A DNA stretch of 39,543 bases from Methylobacteriaceae bacterium (GTDB taxonomy: Bacteria > Pseudomonadota > Alphaproteobacteria > Rhizobiales > Beijerinckiaceae), in the NCBI GenBank assembly GCA_019244955.1, contig JAFASC010000313.1:1-39543 (forward strand), written 5' to 3'. Position 1 is the stretch's first letter. Each line of letters opens with the position of its first letter. The position numbers were made by a program, and so were the translations under genes. Positions 28,164-39,543 of the stretch are shown here, one piece after another. Under the pieces are notes generated by a model, which saw only the letters and a program-made list of their open reading frames with translations, made no database searches and was not told the origin of the DNA.

Positions 28164-28697
28164 TCAGTAGACCATCACCACGGGCGTGCCGACGCTGACG
28201 CGGGAATAGAGGTCTCTCACATCCTCGTTGAGCATGCGGATGCAGCCGTAAGAGGCGGAGGTGCCGACCGAGGCACGCATCTTGTTGGTCGTGCCGTGGA
28301 TCGCGATCTCGTCGCGATCGAGTGTCAGCGCGGCGACACCCATCGGATTGCCGGGCGAACCGCCCCGGATCAAGTTGGGCAGTTCCGGGTGATCGCGCTT
28401 GACGACCGGAGGGGGGGCCCAATCCGGGTTGAGATACTTGCCGTTGACGCGGGCAGAGCCCGCCCACTCCTTGCCGTGCTTGGCGACGGCGACGGGGTAG
28501 CGGATCGCGGTACCGTCACCGAGCGTGTAGTAGAGCTTCTTCTCGCGAGCGCGGATCACGATCGTGCCGGCCGGATAATCCTGAGCACCGCGCAAAACTA
28601 CGCGGGCTTCCGCCGCGGAGGCGGAGGACGAGGCGAAGCAAAGTCCGGCGCCGACGGCAGCAACGGCCAGGGCCGCACGAAGACGAAGATTGATCAT
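28164..28697 (-). CDS. L,D-transpeptidase (YkuD family), secreted
   Basis: Signal peptide; catalytic motif IAIHGTTNKMRASVGTSASYGCIRMLNEDVRDLY. Confidence 0.92.
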   Translation of the reverse strand: MINLRLRAALAVAAVGAGLCFASSSASAAEARVVLRGAQDYPAGTIVIRAREKKLYYTLGDGTAIRYPVAVAKHGKEWAGSARVNGKYLNPDWAPPPVVKRDHPELPNLIRGGSPGNPMGVAALTLDRDEIAIHGTTNKMRASVGTSASYGCIRMLNEDVRDLYSRVSVGTPVVMVY

Positions 28698-28750
28698 GGG
28701 ACGAAATCCGAATTCCGGTTGAGACCGTGTCCAGCTTGGCTGGACGTCCG

Positions 28751-28853
28751 TTAACCCTTACCGAAAGACACGATTCCGCCGAAGAGCATTCGGACTCATG
28801 GTTAAGGTTTAACCATAAGATTTCGTTACGTGTTGCAGCCGCACAACGGTTAA
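28751..28853. promoter_or_regulatory. Cluster of TTAACC-type motifs, including inverted TTAACCAT pair, possible CtrA-type site
   Basis: TTAACC at 28751; ATGGTTAA-ggt-TTAACCAT at 28798-28816; GGTTAAG at 28848-28854; GANTC sites at 28772 and 28793. Confidence 0.35.
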
Positions 28854-29049
28854 GCTGCCGCGCTATCCGCACACAATGGCCGCCATTCCGCCGCGGCAGA
28901 TAACTGCGCACGATTCCCTATCGAGGAGGCATGTCGCTCGATCAACGACTCGTGATCGACAGACAGCGTCAATGCCTGCCTTGCGCGAAACCACCAGCCT
29001 TACTTGCAGTTCATACCGCGGGCCCTCAGAACTCGTGGAGAGCAACGTT

Positions 29050-29538
29050 ATGACAGGACAGCTGAGGAAATTTGGAATAGCCGCCGTCGCGGCGCTAACG
29101 TTCGGCGGTACGATCGCAATGACCTCTAGCGAGGCCCTGGCCTTCAAAGGCGGATTCGGCGGCGGCGGATTCAGCGGCCACGGCTTTGGCGCCGGTGGGT
29201 TTGCGGGCCGCAGCTTTGGCGGTGCGGGCTTCGCAGGCCGCAGCTTCGGTGCCAGCCCGATGTTCGCCGGACGCAGTGTCGCCGCAAGCCCCGGCTTTGC
29301 CACACGCGGCTTTGCGGGCGCGGGCTTCGCGCGTCCCGGCTTCGCAGGACGTAATTTCGTCTTCCACCGCGGCTTCCGCCATCGCGGCTTCGGCTTCGGC
29401 CTGGGAGCCGGCCTGGCTGCCGCGACGCTCGTCGGCGCTGCAGCCTATCCGTACTATTACGGCTGCGATCCCTACTGGGACGGCTACGATTACCCGTACG
29501 CGTGCGGATATCCGTATCCATACCCCTACTACTGGTAA
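29050..29538 (+). CDS. Secreted Gly/Phe-rich low-complexity protein with Tyr/Pro-rich tail
   Basis: MTGQLRKFGIAAVAALTFGGTIAMTSSEALAFKGGFGGGGFSGHGFGAGGFAGRSFGGAGFAGRSFG...YPYPYPYYW. GGAGAG upstream of ATG. Confidence 0.75.
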   Translation: MTGQLRKFGIAAVAALTFGGTIAMTSSEALAFKGGFGGGGFSGHGFGAGGFAGRSFGGAGFAGRSFGASPMFAGRSVAASPGFATRGFAGAGFARPGFAGRNFVFHRGFRHRGFGFGLGAGLAAATLVGAAAYPYYYGCDPYWDGYDYPYACGYPYPYPYYW

Positions 29539-29550
29539 CAGCGTCTCCTG

Positions 29551-29581
29551 GAGGTCCGGCGTGAGCCGGACCTCTTGTCTT
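29551..29581. terminator. Intrinsic terminator between convergent genes
   Basis: Perfect 10-bp stem GAGGTCCGGC-gtga-GCCGGACCTC (29551-29574), followed by TTGTCTT. Confidence 0.8.
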
Positions 29582-30397
29582 ATTGCGGCTGTCGGAGCGC
29601 GACCATTGCCTTGACGGCGTTGGTTGCGGCGGCTTCTTTTTCAATCTCGTCGAGTTCGGCTTTGACAAACGGATGCGCTGCCGCATTCGCCATCAGCGAC
29701 CAGATCGCAGATGCTGCAAAGACGATCTTCTGCGCCATCGCCGGCGAATAGCGCTCGCCGATGCCGCGCAAGGAATCTGGCTTGTTGTTGCGGCGGGCCT
29801 GTATCACGAGAACGATGTCGCCGAATTCCACCTTGGGGTCGTTGGCGACCGCAGCATAGAAATCATAGATTTTCCGCACATAGACGGGATCGCCGGTTGA
29901 GAACGCCGCGCCCCACAGAGTGTCGAGATCGCTCGGACCCTGCGGCACGAGGCCCGCGAGCGGCTTGATCTCCCCGAGCTTCGCCATTTCCGCGTCGCTC
30001 CAGTGCCATTGCGCCGCGAGGCGGCGCGCAGCCGCGTCGTTGGCCGCAGCTTCAAGCGAAATCAAAACGACGGTCTCGCCTTTCCGCCCAAATGGATGGT
30101 TGGCAACGCGATCGACCTGCGCCGGATTTTTTTCGAAATAGGCCGCGAGGAAGCCGATCATCGGCGGCAAAGCCGGTGGCTGATCGGTTGCGGCCAGGCG
30201 TTCCCATCGGGCGACAAGATCGCCGACATCCGGCTTCTTGGGCGCTTTGTAGAACGTGTTGAGCGCGGTACTGACTGCCTGCACCTCCGCGGCAGCGTCG
30301 GTCTTCTGCGCCGCAGCCGGCGTGGCGGAAGCGCCGATCGCGCAACCAAGGACGAACGCCAGGAGGAAGCGCGGTCCTCGCGCGCGATCACGCAAAC

Positions 30398-30401
<4 letters not shown>
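29580..30401 (-). CDS. Secreted hypothetical protein
   Basis: [35 protein letters not shown] (signal peptide). ATG at 30401 in an ATGA overlap with the acs stop. Confidence 0.75.
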
Positions 30402-32338
<1,937 letters not shown>

Positions 32339-32463
32339 GCCGTTCCTCCGGGGATACTTTTGGCCGCCCAGCGGGGGCGGACGTTGGCGCGGATTATGGG
32401 ACAGGAGGTGCCGAGCGCAAATAGTTCTACCGTCGCACTATCAACGCCCCTGCCACGGCTCGA

Positions 32464-33705
32464 TCACGCCGCCCTGTCCAACCCATAGAGCGAATGCAGC
32501 GTGCGCACCGCAAGCTCGGTATAGGCCTCGTCTATCAGCACCGAGAACTTGATCTCAGACGTCGTGATGGCGCGGATATTGATGCCCTTCTCGGCAAGGG
32601 CGCGGAAGGCGCGTGCCGCGACGCCGGCATGGCTGCGCATGCCGATGCCGATCGCCGAGACTTTCACCACTTCGGTCTGGCCCTGCATGTCGGCGTAACC
32701 GATCTGCCCGCGGCGCGATTCGAGAATGTTGCGGGCGCGCTCGTAATCTGCGGTGCCGACGGTAAACGTCAGGTCGGTCGTGGTCGTATCGTCCGAGACG
32801 ACCTGGATGATCATGTCCACGTTGATGTTGGCTTCGGCGAGCGGGCCGAAAATGCCGGCGGCGACGCCCGGCTTGTCGGCGACACGGCGCAGGGTGATCT
32901 GCGCCTCGTCGCGCGAGAAGGCGATGCCGCTGACGACAGGTTGCTCCACGATGTCCTCCTCCGAGCAGATGAGGGTGCCGGCGCCGGGCGCGGCCGGATC
33001 GTCGAAGGACGAGCGCACGTAAGTCGGCACCTTGTATACCATTGCGAGCTCGACCGAGCGCACCTGTAGGACCTTGGCGCCGAGCGAGGCCATTTCCAGC
33101 ATTTCCTCGAACGCGATGCGTTCCATGCGCTTCGCCCGCGGCACGATGCGGGGATCGGTCGTGTAGACGCCGTCCACGTCGGTATAGATGTCGCAGCGCT
33201 CCGCGTGGATGGCCGCGGCGACCGCCACGGCGCTCGTGTCGGAGCCACCCCGGCCGAGCGTGGTCAGACGGCCGGTCTCCTTGTGCATGCCCTGGAAGCC
33301 CGCGACGACGGCGACTTCCCCATAGCGCTCCATGCGGCGGACGATTTCGCCGCCATCGATCGATTCGATTCGGGCGGAGCCGTGCGCGTCCGTGGTCAGG
33401 ATCGGGATTTGCCAGCCCTGCCACGAGCGGGCCGGGATGCCGATCTCCTCGAGCACGATGGCGAGCAACCCTGCGGTCACCTGCTCGCCGGAGGCGACGA
33501 CGGCGTCGTATTCCGGCCCGTTGTGAAGCGGCGCCGCCTCGCTGCACCAGGCGACGAGCTCGTCGGTCTTGCCCGCCATGGCGGAGACGACGACGGCAAC
33601 CTGATTGCCGGCCTCGGCCTCCCGCTTCACATGCAGGGCGACGTTGCGGATGCGCTCGATATTGGCGACGGACGTGCCGCCGAATTTCATGACGAGGCGC
33701 GACAT
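32464..33705 (-). CDS. lysC: Aspartate kinase
   Basis: [23 protein letters not shown]...[40 protein letters not shown], with C-terminal ACT-like repeats. Confidence 0.95.
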   Translation of the reverse strand: MSRLVMKFGGTSVANIERIRNVALHVKREAEAGNQVAVVVSAMAGKTDELVAWCSEAAPLHNGPEYDAVVASGEQVTAGLLAIVLEEIGIPARSWQGWQIPILTTDAHGSARIESIDGGEIVRRMERYGEVAVVAGFQGMHKETGRLTTLGRGGSDTSAVAVAAAIHAERCDIYTDVDGVYTTDPRIVPRAKRMERIAFEEMLEMASLGAKVLQVRSVELAMVYKVPTYVRSSFDDPAAPGAGTLICSEEDIVEQPVVSGIAFSRDEAQITLRRVADKPGVAAGIFGPLAEANINVDMIIQVVSDDTTTTDLTFTVGTADYERARNILESRRGQIGYADMQGQTEVVKVSAIGIGMRSHAGVAARAFRALAEKGINIRAITTSEIKFSVLIDEAYTELAVRTLHSLYGLDRAA

Positions 33706-33923
33706 GGGCGAGGATCGGGCGGCCTGAGGGTTACGCACGGCGTCGCGCGTGCATGATTGGCGGACCTAATGCCGAGCCACTCGGAGGCTGTCAAACCGCA
33801 GCAGCAGCTTGCCAGATTCAGCCCCCTCTGCTAAGCCGCATGCCTCCGGCGAGGCGCGCCGCAAGCGCCGCGTCTCCGTTCATCTCGAATTCGGGCCTTT
33901 CGCCCCTCAAGCAGGAAGCACGC

Positions 33924-34169
33924 GTGCAGGTTCTCGTCCGCGACAATAATGTCGATCAGGCGCTGAAAGCGCTGAAGAAGAAGATGCAGCGCGAGGGCAT
34001 CTTCCGCGAGATGAAGCTGCGCGGTCACTATGAGAAGCCCTCCGAGAAGCGCGCTCGCGAAAGGGCCGAGGCCGTCCGCCGCGCCCGCAAACTCGCCCGC
34101 AAGAAGATGCAGCGCGAGGGTCTCCTCCCGATGAAGCCGAAGCCGACCCTGCTCGGCGCCGCCCGCTAA
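33924..34169 (+). CDS. rpsU: 30S ribosomal protein S21
   Basis: (V/M)[63 protein letters not shown] start with GGAAG upstream. Confidence 0.93.
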   Translation: MQVLVRDNNVDQALKALKKKMQREGIFREMKLRGHYEKPSEKRARERAEAVRRARKLARKKMQREGLLPMKPKPTLLGAAR

Positions 34170-34300
34170 AAGCTTTAAGTCCCCCAAAAATCCGGGCTGC
34201 ACCCGCCGCTTTACCGAGCGGGGTCCCATTATTGCCAGATTGATTGGGCTTTTTGGCGGTCCAACAATTTTTTGCATCCGTTGCGGCGGATAGGACCTCC

Positions 34301-35173
34301 ATGAGCAAAGCACCGATAGTTGCCGATCGAGCGCTCCGCTCCGTTCTGATTCGCGGCGCCGCTTTTGGCGGCTTGGCCTTGATGTCGCTCGGCCTGACGG
34401 CCTGCTCCGAGACGATTGGTACCCCCCGCACCCGCGTCGCCGAGGTGGTCGATACCGACCCCAACGCTGCCTCCGCCAATCTGGCCTCGCTGTCGGATGT
34501 CGTGAAGCGGAATCCGACGCCGGAGGCGTTCAACACCCGCGGCGTTGCTTACGCCCGCGTTGCCCGCTACCAGGAGGCGATTGCCGACTTCACGGCGGCG
34601 ATCAAGCTCGATCCCGCCAACGCCGCCGCGTTCACCAACCGCGCGCTCGCCTACCGCCAGATCAAGCGCGAAGACGCGGCGCTCGCCGATTTCGATCGCG
34701 CCATCCAGGCCAATCCGCAGCACGCGCCGGCCTATCTCGGCCGCGCCAATCTTTTGCGTTCGCAGGGCTCGCTCGACCAAGCGCTCGCCGATCTCGACCA
34801 GGCGATCCGGCTCAATCCGGAGAACGCGCAGGCCTTTCACGCACGCGGGCTGATCTATCAACGCCAGGGCGACAATGCCCGCGCCATCACCGATTTCGAC
34901 AATGCAATCGACCGCGATCCCTTTGCCGCGGCGCCTTATCAGGCGCGCGGGCAGAGCCTTGTCGCGACGGGCAAGAACGATCAGGCGATCGAGGATTTCA
35001 ACGCCGCGCTCAACGTCGACAACAAGAATGCCGACGCCTGGGCCGGTTTGGGCCTCGCCTATGAGCGCTCCGGCAACCGGCAAAAGGCGCAGGAATCCTA
35101 CCAACGCGCGCTGGTGCTTGCGCCGGGCAATCCCGTCGCCAAGGAAGGCGTGAGCCGCACCGGCCGCGCCTGA
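34301..35173 (+). CDS. Tetratricopeptide repeat lipoprotein
   Basis: LMSLGLTAC lipobox, then TPR units (YQEAIADFTAAIKLDPANAAAFTNRALAY..., LDQALADLDQAIRLNPENAQAFHARGLIY...). Confidence 0.88.
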   Translation: MSKAPIVADRALRSVLIRGAAFGGLALMSLGLTACSETIGTPRTRVAEVVDTDPNAASANLASLSDVVKRNPTPEAFNTRGVAYARVARYQEAIADFTAAIKLDPANAAAFTNRALAYRQIKREDAALADFDRAIQANPQHAPAYLGRANLLRSQGSLDQALADLDQAIRLNPENAQAFHARGLIYQRQGDNARAITDFDNAIDRDPFAAAPYQARGQSLVATGKNDQAIEDFNAALNVDNKNADAWAGLGLAYERSGNRQKAQESYQRALVLAPGNPVAKEGVSRTGRA

Positions 35174-35176
35174 CCA

Positions 35177-35194
35177 GCGGGGCCGAAGCCCCGC
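35177..35194. terminator. Hairpin between convergent genes, probable terminator
   Basis: Perfect 7-bp stem GCGGGGC-CGAA-GCCCCGC between the TPR gene and the convergent beta-propeller gene; no strong T-run. Confidence 0.5.
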
Positions 35195-35209
35195 CCTTCA
35201 ATCTCCAAA

Positions 35210-36385
35210 CTACTTCGGACTCATGCGCGCCGCCGCGGGATGGCCGTCGAGCTGGAGCTTCTTACCGGTGTCGACGAGATCGTTGCCCTCGACACGCAGG
35301 ATCGAGAAGTTCTTGTCGAGAAAATTGCCGACGTAGAGATATTTGCCGTCGGGAGTGAAGGCGACCGGCTCCGGCAATCCGCCAACCTCGAGCTCCTTCA
35401 GCTTTGTCACCTTGTTACCGTCGATGCGCAACAGCGCCGCCGAGCCGTTCTTGTTGTAGAAGAACGCCTTCTTGCTGGCGTTCGAGCCCCGCAACAAGGC
35501 AGTCGCGGCAAAACCGCCGGCCGGGCTGATCGCGAAACCCTCGGGCCCATCGCCGACCACGACCTTGTCGATGACGCGCGGCGGATTGGCTTGCATGTCG
35601 ATGACGCTGATCGTGTCGACGTTGCCGTCAGCCGAGCCGGCGCCGCCATTATCCGCCGTCAACGCCAGTTTCCCGTCGGGCGTGAAATCGACATTATACG
35701 GCCAGAGGCCGGTCGCGATGTCGTATTTGTTATAGGTCACCTTGCCGTCGGCGCCGATGTCGAGCAGCGCGGCTTTGTGGGCGGGGAATTTCACCGCAAG
35801 CGCGCGCTTTCCATCCGGCGCGATGGCGACATGCGCGACGGAATCGCCCATTGGGATCGTGTCGGTAACCTTCACGTCGGTGCCGTTGATCGACAGCACG
35901 GTGATTGATTTGTCTTCGCGGTTGGCGACGAGCGCCATGTTGCCCGAAGGCGAGATCGACAAGCCGGAGGGCTGCTTGCCGCCCTTCACCGTGCCGGCGA
36001 GTTTCGGCGGATTCGCCTTCATGTCGATGACCCAGATGCGATCATCGGGCACCTGCTTCAGTGTGCCGCCGTCCTGGACGAGATCGATCGAATTGGCTAC
36101 GAGCGCGACATCGCCCTTCGGCGAGATCGCCATGTTTACCGGCGGTCCGACTACGGTGTTCTCGAGCGGCAGAGTGGCGAGGATTTTCGGCTCTTCGGGT
36201 TTCGCGAGGTCGACGATGACTACACTGTCCTTGCCTGGCGGCGACAGTACCGCCTTGCCCTCGTCGTCCCAGACGATCTTTTCGTCATTGCCGATGATCA
36301 GGAACGGACTTGCATGCCCGTGGTTCGCGAACATTAACGCAACAAAGCTGGCGGCAAGCAGAAGCGACTTCTTTCCCATATGCAC
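35210..36385 (-). CDS. Secreted beta-propeller (YVTN/lactonase-like) protein
   Basis: Signal peptide; propeller blades (PVNMAISPKGDVALVANSIDLV, PSGLSISPSGNMALVANREDKSITVLSING, PVAFTPDGKYLYVGNFLDKNFSILRVEG). Confidence 0.82.
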   Translation of the reverse strand: MHMGKKSLLLAASFVALMFANHGHASPFLIIGNDEKIVWDDEGKAVLSPPGKDSVVIVDLAKPEEPKILATLPLENTVVGPPVNMAISPKGDVALVANSIDLVQDGGTLKQVPDDRIWVIDMKANPPKLAGTVKGGKQPSGLSISPSGNMALVANREDKSITVLSINGTDVKVTDTIPMGDSVAHVAIAPDGKRALAVKFPAHKAALLDIGADGKVTYNKYDIATGLWPYNVDFTPDGKLALTADNGGAGSADGNVDTISVIDMQANPPRVIDKVVVGDGPEGFAISPAGGFAATALLRGSNASKKAFFYNKNGSAALLRIDGNKVTKLKELEVGGLPEPVAFTPDGKYLYVGNFLDKNFSILRVEGNDLVDTGKKLQLDGHPAAARMSPK

Positions 36386-36452
36386 AACTCTCCCTCGACC
36401 CGCCTCTCAGGGCACGGTGTTCTTCGATCATGCCGCGAGAGGAGATGAATGA

Positions 36453-37727
36453 CTAGTCGGAAAGTGGCCTGGGACGCAGCCGCATCGGCTGCGCCGTTCC
36501 GTACATCAGCGTGCGCCACAGCCATTCCACCGGACCGAAGCGAAAGCGCCGGAGCCACCATCTGCTGAGCGGGATCTGTAGGCCATAAACAGCGATTCCG
36601 ATCGCCGAGGCGGTGGCAATCCCGAGCGAGCCGAATAATCCGAGGCCATATCCGTAGAATATCCAACCGAAGATAAGGGATTGTAAGAGATAGTTGGTGA
36701 ATGCCATCCGGCCCAAGGGAGCGGCCCACGCGAAGAACCTCCATCCCCCCGCAGCAATGATCGCCAGCACGGCCGCGCCATAGCCGAGTGCCAGCACGGG
36801 CGGCGCAAATCGCTCGATGCTGAAAAGCCCTCGGCCCAAAGATGAGCGGCTCAACGGTGTCAGTCCTTCAACAAGTACGTCAAGGCCGAGCCCAACGATG
36901 ATCATCGGCACAGCGAGCGCTCCGAACAACAATGTGTGCGCCTCGATGCGCCGCAAGACGCCGGTGCGCCACAGGAATGCTCCCACAAGGAAGAGCGCAA
37001 CGGTTCGCGGAAAAATCAAAACATGTAGCACCACAATGGCGGAGATCTCGTGTAGTCTGAAGGCAAGTACCTCGACAAACCCGCCCTCGCCGTACGCCCG
37101 CGCCGCCTCTGCTGCGTGTTGTGCAATCCAAGTCTGCGAAGGAAACGATACCAGCGAGGGAAGAAACGGCATCACCAGATAGAAGCCGAAGAATGCAGCG
37201 CCGGCCGCTCCCGCAATCCAGCGCTGTCCATACAAAAATGGCAGCACGATAAATCCCGCCAACGCGTATTCCGCCAAAATATCGCCGTTCCAGACCAGAG
37301 CCAGGTGTAGGAGGCCGATCCCGAGCAACGCGGCGAGTCTGCGCAACAAGAGATTCAGGCGATGAGGATTCTCGCCAAGTCTCTCGAATTGGATTGCCAG
37401 TCCGAGCCCAAACAACAGCGAGAAGAGGGAAAGCGCCTTCTGCGAAACTAGCGTCATCAACAACGCATGCAGCGTCGCATCAGAGGCGGCCCGTGTCGGC
37501 GGATGGACGAGGAATTGCTCGAAAATGGAAACCCGAAATTCCGTCACGACGTTTACGATGAGAACGCCGAAGAGCGCTAAGCCTCGTAAGGCGTCGATCG
37601 CCTTGATGCGTTCGCCCGGGTCGAATGGCCCTGCTCTGACGCTGCCAGCGGGATTTGATTTATCCTGCGACACAGCGCCCGGCATTATCGGGCGCCTTAC
37701 TTTCACGGCGGGCCGATCGCTTGCCAA
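36453..37727 (-). CDS. DUF418 domain-containing (YeiB-like) membrane protein
   Basis: ERIKAIDALRGLALFGVLIVNVVTEF...; C-terminal PLGRMAFTNYLLQSLIFGWIFYGYGLGLFG...PLSRWWLRRFRFGPVEWLWRTLMYG. Exact start uncertain. Confidence 0.85.
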   Translation of the reverse strand: MASDRPAVKVRRPIMPGAVSQDKSNPAGSVRAGPFDPGERIKAIDALRGLALFGVLIVNVVTEFRVSIFEQFLVHPPTRAASDATLHALLMTLVSQKALSLFSLLFGLGLAIQFERLGENPHRLNLLLRRLAALLGIGLLHLALVWNGDILAEYALAGFIVLPFLYGQRWIAGAAGAAFFGFYLVMPFLPSLVSFPSQTWIAQHAAEAARAYGEGGFVEVLAFRLHEISAIVVLHVLIFPRTVALFLVGAFLWRTGVLRRIEAHTLLFGALAVPMIIVGLGLDVLVEGLTPLSRSSLGRGLFSIERFAPPVLALGYGAAVLAIIAAGGWRFFAWAAPLGRMAFTNYLLQSLIFGWIFYGYGLGLFGSLGIATASAIGIAVYGLQIPLSRWWLRRFRFGPVEWLWRTLMYGTAQPMRLRPRPLSD

Positions 37728-37760
37728 TCACACAGCGCGAGCAAAATCGACGCGGCGCGT

Positions 37761-38975
37761 CTACGCCGCCATCGCTTTCTTCAGGTTCTCGTCGACTTTG
37801 TCTAGGAAACCGGTCGTCGACAGCCATTTCTGGTCCGGCCCGACAAGCAGCGCCAGATCCTTGGTCATGTAGCCGGCCTCGACCGTATCGACGCAAACTT
37901 TCTCCAGCGTATCGGCAAAGCGCTTCAATTCGGCATTGTTGTCGAGCTTGGCGCGATGCGCGAGACCGCGCGTCCAGGCAAAGATCGAAGCGATCGAGTT
38001 AGTCGATGTCTCCTTGCCCTGCTGATGCTGGCGATAATGGCGCGTCACCGTGCCGTGCGCCGCCTCCGCTTCGACCGTATCGCCGTCGGGCGTCATCAGA
38101 ACGGACGTCATCAGGCCGAGCGAGCCGAAGCCCTGCGCCGCCGTGTCGGATTGCACGTCGCCATCATAGTTCTTGCAGGCCCAGACATAACCGCCCGACC
38201 ATTTCAGACAGGCGGCGACCATGTCATCGATCAGGCGATGCTCGTAAGTGATCCCCGCCGCCTTGAATTTCTCGGCAAATTCCTTGTCATACACTTCCTG
38301 GAAAATATCTTTGAAGCGTCCATCATAGGCTTTGAGGATGGTGTTCTTGGTCGAGAGGTAGACCGGATATTTGCGGTTCAATCCGTAGTTCATCGAGGCG
38401 CGGGCGAAATCGCGGATCGACTGGTCGAGATTGTACATCGACAGCGCGACGCCGGGCTCTTTGAACTGGAATACTTCCTTCTCAATCACCGTGCCGTCAT
38501 CGCCCTCGAACTTGATCGTGAGGCGGCCTTTGCCGGGAACCTTGAAATCCGTCGCGCGATACTGATCGCCATAGGCATGTCGGCCGATGACGAAGGGCTG
38601 CGTCCAACCCGGCACGAGGCGCGGCACATTCTGGCAGATGATCGGCTCGCGGAAAATCACGCCGCCCAAAATGTTGCGGATCGTGCCGTTCGGGGAGCGC
38701 CACATCTCCTTTAGGCCGAACTCTTTCACGCGGGCTTCGTCCGGCGTGATCGTCGCGCATTTGACGCCGACGCCGTACTTCTTGATGGCGTTCGCCGCGT
38801 CGATCGTGATCTGGTCGTTGGTCTCGTCGCGCTTTTCGATGCCGAGATCGTAATATTTGAGGTCGACGTCGAGATAGGGATGGATCAGCTTGTCCTTGAT
38901 CGCCTGCCAGATGATGCGGGTCATCTCGTCGCCGTCGAGTTCGACGACCGAGTTGGCAACTTTGATCTTGGCCAT
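37761..38975 (-). CDS. icd: NADP-dependent isocitrate dehydrogenase
   Basis: [57 protein letters not shown]...[23 protein letters not shown]. Confidence 0.96.
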   Translation of the reverse strand: MAKIKVANSVVELDGDEMTRIIWQAIKDKLIHPYLDVDLKYYDLGIEKRDETNDQITIDAANAIKKYGVGVKCATITPDEARVKEFGLKEMWRSPNGTIRNILGGVIFREPIICQNVPRLVPGWTQPFVIGRHAYGDQYRATDFKVPGKGRLTIKFEGDDGTVIEKEVFQFKEPGVALSMYNLDQSIRDFARASMNYGLNRKYPVYLSTKNTILKAYDGRFKDIFQEVYDKEFAEKFKAAGITYEHRLIDDMVAACLKWSGGYVWACKNYDGDVQSDTAAQGFGSLGLMTSVLMTPDGDTVEAEAAHGTVTRHYRQHQQGKETSTNSIASIFAWTRGLAHRAKLDNNAELKRFADTLEKVCVDTVEAGYMTKDLALLVGPDQKWLSTTGFLDKVDENLKKAMAA

Positions 38976-39074
38976 GTGCGAAAACCTATTTTGCGATCGG
39001 CAGGGGATTTCCGGCCGGCTATAGCACCGGCCTAAAGGTGCGGCAAAGGTCTGGCTAATTTCCCCGGAGCGGGC

Positions 39075-39543
39075 CTACCTGCCCGAAAATTGCGCCGCGC
39101 GTTTTTCGCGGAACGCGGCAACGCCCTCGCGCACATCCTCGCTCGGATTGGCGATATGGACGGCGAGCTGCGCGTCCATCAGGGACTGGGCGAGCGTGAT
39201 GTCTCCAGCCCGCGACATCATCATCTTGGTCAGCCGGACCGCGAGCGGCGCTTTCGCCGCGAGCGCGTCTGAGAAGGCCAAGGTACGCGCCTCGAGATCG
39301 GCATCGGCAACGACCTCGGTGATGAGCCCGAGATTCATCGCGGTCCCCGCGTCGTAGACTTCGTGCAGGAGGCTCATTTTCAAGGCGCGGTCGAGACCCA
39401 TGGCGCGCGGAAACAGCCAGGCGCCGCCTTCGTCCGGCAAGAGGCCGACCTTGTTGCTGGTGTCGCCGAGACGGGCCGTATCCGCGGCGAAGCGGAAATC
39501 GCAGGCGAGCGCCAACGCAAGGCCGCCGGCGACGGCGTAGCCG
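39075..39543 (-). CDS. Enoyl-CoA hydratase/isomerase family protein (5' end outside window)
   Basis: ...GYAVAGGLALALACDFRFAADTARLGDTSNKVGLLPDEGGAWLFPRAMG; the frame stays open to the window edge. Confidence 0.88.
   Translation of the reverse strand, partial: GYAVAGGLALALACDFRFAADTARLGDTSNKVGLLPDEGGAWLFPRAMGLDRALKMSLLHEVYDAGTAMNLGLITEVVADADLEARTLAFSDALAAKAPLAVRLTKMMMSRAGDITLAQSLMDAQLAVHIANPSEDVREGVAAFREKRAAQFSGR

Noticed and set aside
34195-34225. Hairpin-like CCGCT...AGCGG after rpsU
   Set aside because: Only a 5-bp stem and no adjacent T-tract.
39013-39032. GGCCGG-ctatagca-CCGGCC hairpin between icd and the enoyl-CoA hydratase
   Set aside because: Short stem with no T-run on either side; not enough to call a terminator.

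Overview
The window is GC-rich chromosomal DNA that looks alphaproteobacterial (Hyphomicrobiales-like). I saw no rRNA, tRNA, CRISPR array or transposase. The main feature is a minus-strand run of 15 genes (about 16809 down to 1912). It encodes two NAD-dependent sugar epimerases, two GT4 glycosyltransferases, four CgeB-like glycosyltransferases, inositol-3-phosphate synthase, a histidine phosphatase, a sugar-1-phosphate nucleotidyltransferase, two SAM methyltransferases, a beta-xylosidase-like glycoside hydrolase and a CelD-like GNAT. Ten of the 14 junctions are 4-bp NTGA start/stop overlaps, so this reads as one co-translated pathway, probably making an inositol-linked or otherwise decorated glycoside. 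The hydrolase appears to be a circularly permuted TIM barrel. Around the operon lie a BCAA-type ABC binding protein (partial), a DUF1330 protein, a cold-shock protein, CaiB/BaiF CoA-transferase, RecQ, a four-gene ABC system of the type associated with PQQ-alcohol dehydrogenases, an AI-2E-family permease, PriA, an L,D-transpeptidase, a Gly/Phe/Tyr-rich secreted protein, AcsA, LysC, S21, a TPR lipoprotein, a beta-propeller protein, a DUF418 protein, isocitrate dehydrogenase and a partial enoyl-CoA hydratase. All family calls come from reading the sequence; no database search was run.
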